A program made the translations under genes and the position numbers. A stretch of 64,000 bases of DNA, taken from the NCBI GenBank assembly GCA_016617855.1, contig JAECUM010009679.1:1-64000 (forward strand), read 5' to 3'. Origin of the DNA: Megalonaias nervosa (lineage: Eukaryota > Mollusca > Bivalvia > Unionida > Unionidae). The notes under the pieces were generated by a model. The model made no database searches. It was not told the origin of the DNA and saw only the letters and a program-made list of their open reading frames with translations. This document shows positions 61,078 through 64,000 of this stretch, piece by piece (the stretch's first letter is position 1; each line of letters begins with the position of its first letter).

Positions 61078-62463
61078 TTTACGTGTAGCTGATTCTATTG
61101 ATCATCATCACCCAATCACCAACCCATAATCAGGTTAAATAATATGTCATGCAATACACGGAACATTCCTTTCTTTTTTTTGTTTCCAACCTTGGCAAAG
61201 TTGGAGTAAATATTTCAACAGGATAGTCAATGTACAATAAATTGTGTGATCTACAAATATTACCTGGACAGTTGCAGAAATGAAAATACATCCACATTAC
61301 ACTCAAGAAATTATTATTGTAGCATGTTCATTATCATATAATCAAGGTAGTGCACATAATCGTATATTCTTAGCTTTTTTGCCTGTTATTGATTTTTTCC
61401 CACTACATTTAATGAATTCAGATTTATTATGTTAGAAGACTGGTGTCTGGGAGGTGCAGAGATGCTATTATGTGAAGGTGGTTGTCATTACAAGTTAGAA
61501 TTGTAATACCTCCTTGTTTAATTCACGTCATGTGGGAAATACAGTTAGATCAGATACTTCCTTTCTTTCATATGGTTCTTGACCCAGGGTGGAGCCATGG
61601 AGTCAGAAAGGACATTTGTAAAAATTAAAATTTTGTCATCTTTTTCATTTTAATCACCTCTTATTCAGTTTGCTTCACATTGTAACATTGTGCTATACAC
61701 ACCTTTTTCCATGAACTGTTACCATCGTTTTTGTACCTCTTGATGGGATCAGTGTGGTTAAGCATTATGCTTTTAATCTATCTGGTTTTCTCAAGGGCAT
61801 AGGTGTTTCTTTAAATATGGGATTTTGAAAGGGGGTGTGGTATTTGTGGGTTTTGTACCTTTACAGGTAGCAGGACAGGTCCTATTATCAAAACTATCAG
61901 TTACCTAATTGACTAATCAGGTGCCTATTCAGGACTTGTGATATTAATGATATGGAAGACCGGGAGCCCGTCCAGATATGGGTAAACATAAAATAGAGTA
62001 TATATAGGTTTGGCTGGCCATGACTGCTTGATAATTAAAGTAAGATTTTAGTAATAAGAATCTTTTGAGAGCTAATCCTAGTCGTAATTAAAACAAAAAT
62101 AGTGTTTTTATTGATGGAAATAAGTGCTTTTATAGATCTGAGTTACTGAAATTAGCACCTGACTCTTTGGTGCATAATTTAAAACAGGTTTCAAACACAT
62201 GTACCCGTAGAAAAAAGAATGCAGTGGCTTATATGGTTTACATGGTTTTCTCTACACGGTAGCTGGCATCAAGCATATGCCTGTGCTGATAATTGTATGT
62301 TTAATCATGAGAATTCAGAAATTTAAGGTTATTGAAGTTTTTATATTATCATATTTCCATAATGCATGTACTATGGGAACTGAATTAATACCTTGAGTCC
62401 TTAAGAGGTCTGTTCACCTCCACCATCATGGCAGGATGATACAATTGAGTTGATCTTCCTGGT
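61078..62463. other. Non-coding, no recognised feature
   Basis: AT-rich with no supported gene or clear repeat. Confidence 0.4.
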
Positions 62464-62796
62464 GTACCCCATCATATTATTTAATTACCCTTTTGTTTAA
62501 CTCCATCCCAGTATTTAAACACTCTTTTGTGCATAACCCCCATCCTAGTATTTAAACACTCTTTTGTGTGTAACCCCATCCCTGTATTTAATACTCTTTT
62601 GTGTGTAACCCCCATCCCAGTATTTAAACACTCTTTTGTGTGTAAACCCTATCCCAGCATTTAAACACTCTTTTGTGTGTAAACCCCATCCCAGTATTTA
62701 TACACTCTTTTGTGTCTAAACCCCATCCCAGTATTTAAACACCCTTTTGTGTGTAAACCCCATCACAGTATTTAAACACTCTTGTGTTTGTAAAAA
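62464..62796. repeat. Minisatellite, about 37 bp unit x 9
   Basis: Units of CCCATCCCAGTATTTAAACA plus CTCTTTTGTGTGTAAA. The first and last units are the most diverged, as is usual for array edges. Confidence 0.96.
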
Positions 62797-62956
62797 TACG
62801 TTAACGTTAAACCACTTACGAAAATGTTGAGCATGATTTTACACTGTTGGAATGCAGTTGAAGTCTATTGGTGACGCCTGTGTGGTCATCTGTACGTTAA
62901 TGCATCTGTCCACCTGGCATCAGCATTTAGACTTGGATATGGTGTTTGCATTAAGC

Positions 62957-63143
62957 CAGTAGTTCTTAACCTTTTTAGGTGACAACCCAGATCAGGTTTT
63001 TGGTATTAGCCTTGCCACCCCGAAAATGCTAAAAAAAACCTCTTCAGAGGGAAATTTCTAATTATTAAAACTGATCTGGCAACCCACTCAAAACAGTATG
63101 GTGACCCAGTTATGGGTAATGATCCATTGGTTGAGAACCTGTG
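62957..63143. mobile_element. hAT MITE, 187 bp, with 8 bp target duplication
   Basis: Ends are CAGTAGTTCTTAACCTTTTT and (reverse complement) CACAGGTTCTCAACCAATGG, matching the CAGNGGTTCTCAACC type of end known for hAT elements. The flanks are CATTAAGC (62949-62956) and CATTAGGC (63144-63151), an 8 bp duplication with one change. No transposase. Confidence 0.88.
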
Positions 63144-63149
63144 CATTAG

Positions 63150-63465
63150 GCTCAGTTTCTCAGAAACTGTTGCCTGCAGGATTAATACTTGGTAAGTGAA
63201 TGTGTTATTTGGGTTATTACACCCATTAGTCGAAACTAGGTCACATGTGTTTATGTTCCATTTACCAGTTTTAACCTTTACTTTGAACTTATTTTCTCCG
63301 ACACACTTGCCTGCTGAGTTATTTGAGTTGGTAAGTTAATGCATCTTGAGGAGCACTACAGCTATCACTCAAAATTAGGTCACTGTAACCAATGTTCCAT
63401 CCTACTGTGACCTGCATTAACTTGTTCATTAAGCTCCATTTCTTTGACACCATTTCTTGTAAGGT
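63150..63465. repeat. Degenerate repeat, about 140 bp x 2
   Basis: Two rounds of AGGTCAC(A/T)TG... are seen at 63238 and 63377, and three of TTTCTC-GAC/GAA-CAC-TTGCCTG near 63153, 63289 and 63437. The phrases recur at 35795-36095. Confidence 0.55.
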
Positions 63466-63479
63466 AATATAACATTATA

Positions 63480-63686
63480 AATGTTTTCATCATTTGGTTG
63501 TTTAGTTGCCATTTCTCCTCCATTTTCAGCATGATATTGACTGTATCATGCTGTGGGAATGGGATCCAAGCACTTTTCCCAAACACTCACAAGGCAGCCA
63601 GTCTGGGCTGGCCAGGGGAGGAATAAAACATCAGACCTTTGTGTTACAAGCCTGATGCTCTACTAACTAGGCTACAGTGGCTCATC
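63480..63686 (-). mobile_element. SINE-D copy (minus strand), tRNA head
   Basis: The reverse complement begins GAGCCACTGTAGCCTAGTTA, continues with GTAGAGCATCAGGC (A box), and GGTCTGATGTTTTATTCC stands at the B-box position. The body has CTGGCCAGCCCAGACTGGCT and ends near GAGAAATGGCAACTAAACAA. It resembles the fragment at 22118-22215. The head may derive from a Thr-type tRNA. Confidence 0.7.
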
Positions 63687-63870
63687 ATTAACAGTACATA
63701 ACTGAACGAATCAGAGAAAACAAAACTTTGTAATCAGCCCATACCACCATTGGTGGTGTTCTTGTTAAATACTTTATAATCAGAGTTTTCTAGTGATCCA
63801 TGGAATTTTAGAACCATTAATTCTTTGATAGATACAAAATATATTTCCAGGAGTTTTCCTTTTATTTCAG

Positions 63871-63913
63871 AACTGAATATTTAAAGCAGGAAGTAGATAG
63901 ACGTGCAAGAAAC
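63871..63913 (+). CDS. Candidate short internal exon, unknown protein (43 nt)
   Basis: A strong acceptor (TTTCCTTTTATTTCAG, ending 63870) and a perfect donor GTAAGT (63914) enclose 43 nt. With one leading base, the only open frame encodes TEYLKQEVDRRARN (14 codons) and ends on a codon boundary. The charged composition and the CpG in CGTGCAAGA are unlike the surrounding AT-rich DNA, which supports coding. The helix-like, charge-alternating peptide would suit a coiled-coil or helical linker, but I recognise no family. The next exon would lie beyond the window. Confidence 0.4.
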
Positions 63914-64000
63914 GTAAGTAGTATGTTTAATAATAATCTCTGTGTGTCTGCCTTTAAAAAATTGATAAATTTTGTGAAACCTTATAAAGTCCAAGAATGA

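Noticed and set aside
1..64000. Undescribed multi-gene system (defence, biosynthesis or similar)
   Set aside because: There are no clusters of intact genes and no conserved protein domains beyond transposon remnants. The window is repeat-rich noncoding DNA.

Overview
This is a 64 kb piece of AT-rich animal nuclear DNA. It holds no complete gene and no operon-like clusters of start-to-stop genes. It is packed with tRNA-derived SINEs, small terminal-inverted-repeat (TIR) elements, LTR-like and LINE remnants, and an unusual number of minisatellites. The SINE tails (AAAATGGCGTTAAACCC followed by CAA/AAC repeats), the repeats built around AAGATGGC and the dispersed element types are, as far as I know, most like molluscan genomes (bivalve or gastropod). 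That is an inference from style, not a database match. The window reads as intergenic or long-intron sequence.

Layout. 0-12 kb: several minisatellites (55, 38, 46 and about 45-60 bp units), a full-length SINE-A with a 16 bp target duplication inside a degenerate satellite-like block, copies of a TA-flanked MITE, and a pogo-like MITE. 14-17 kb: a direct array of a 110-150 bp repeat, interrupted by a 431 bp hAT-like element, then a 37/40 bp minisatellite whose unit length switches once. 18-26 kb: (TA)n, a second SINE family, a TIR MITE (two copies), a 929 bp LTR-like element, and 57, 41 and 17 bp minisatellites. 26-28 kb: on the minus strand, a decayed LINE ORF1 (gag-like) with a CCHC zinc knuckle, split by a 5'-truncated SINE with an 11 bp target duplication. 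29-37 kb: a ~108 bp tandem repeat, one candidate host exon, a mollusc-type dispersed repeat and a degenerate hAT transposase fragment. 39-42 kb: a G-quadruplex motif and a nested SINE/SINE/MITE insertion. 44-52 kb: four more minisatellites and more SINEs. 53-54 kb: a second copy of the LTR-like element, lying between two (AT)n tracts. 57-64 kb: a SINE-B with a 10 bp target duplication, three more minisatellites, a hAT MITE with an 8 bp target duplication, and a short candidate exon with strong splice signals at the right edge.

How the parts relate. I see no pathway or multi-gene system. The biology is transposable-element activity and tandem amplification. SINEs are inserted in LINE and satellite sequence, MITEs are inserted in SINEs and satellites, and two minisatellites seem to have grown from pieces of MITEs present elsewhere in the window. 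Two short candidate exons on the plus strand suggest a host gene may span part of the window, but the evidence is only splice signals plus open frame. I found no convincing evidence of an undescribed functional system.
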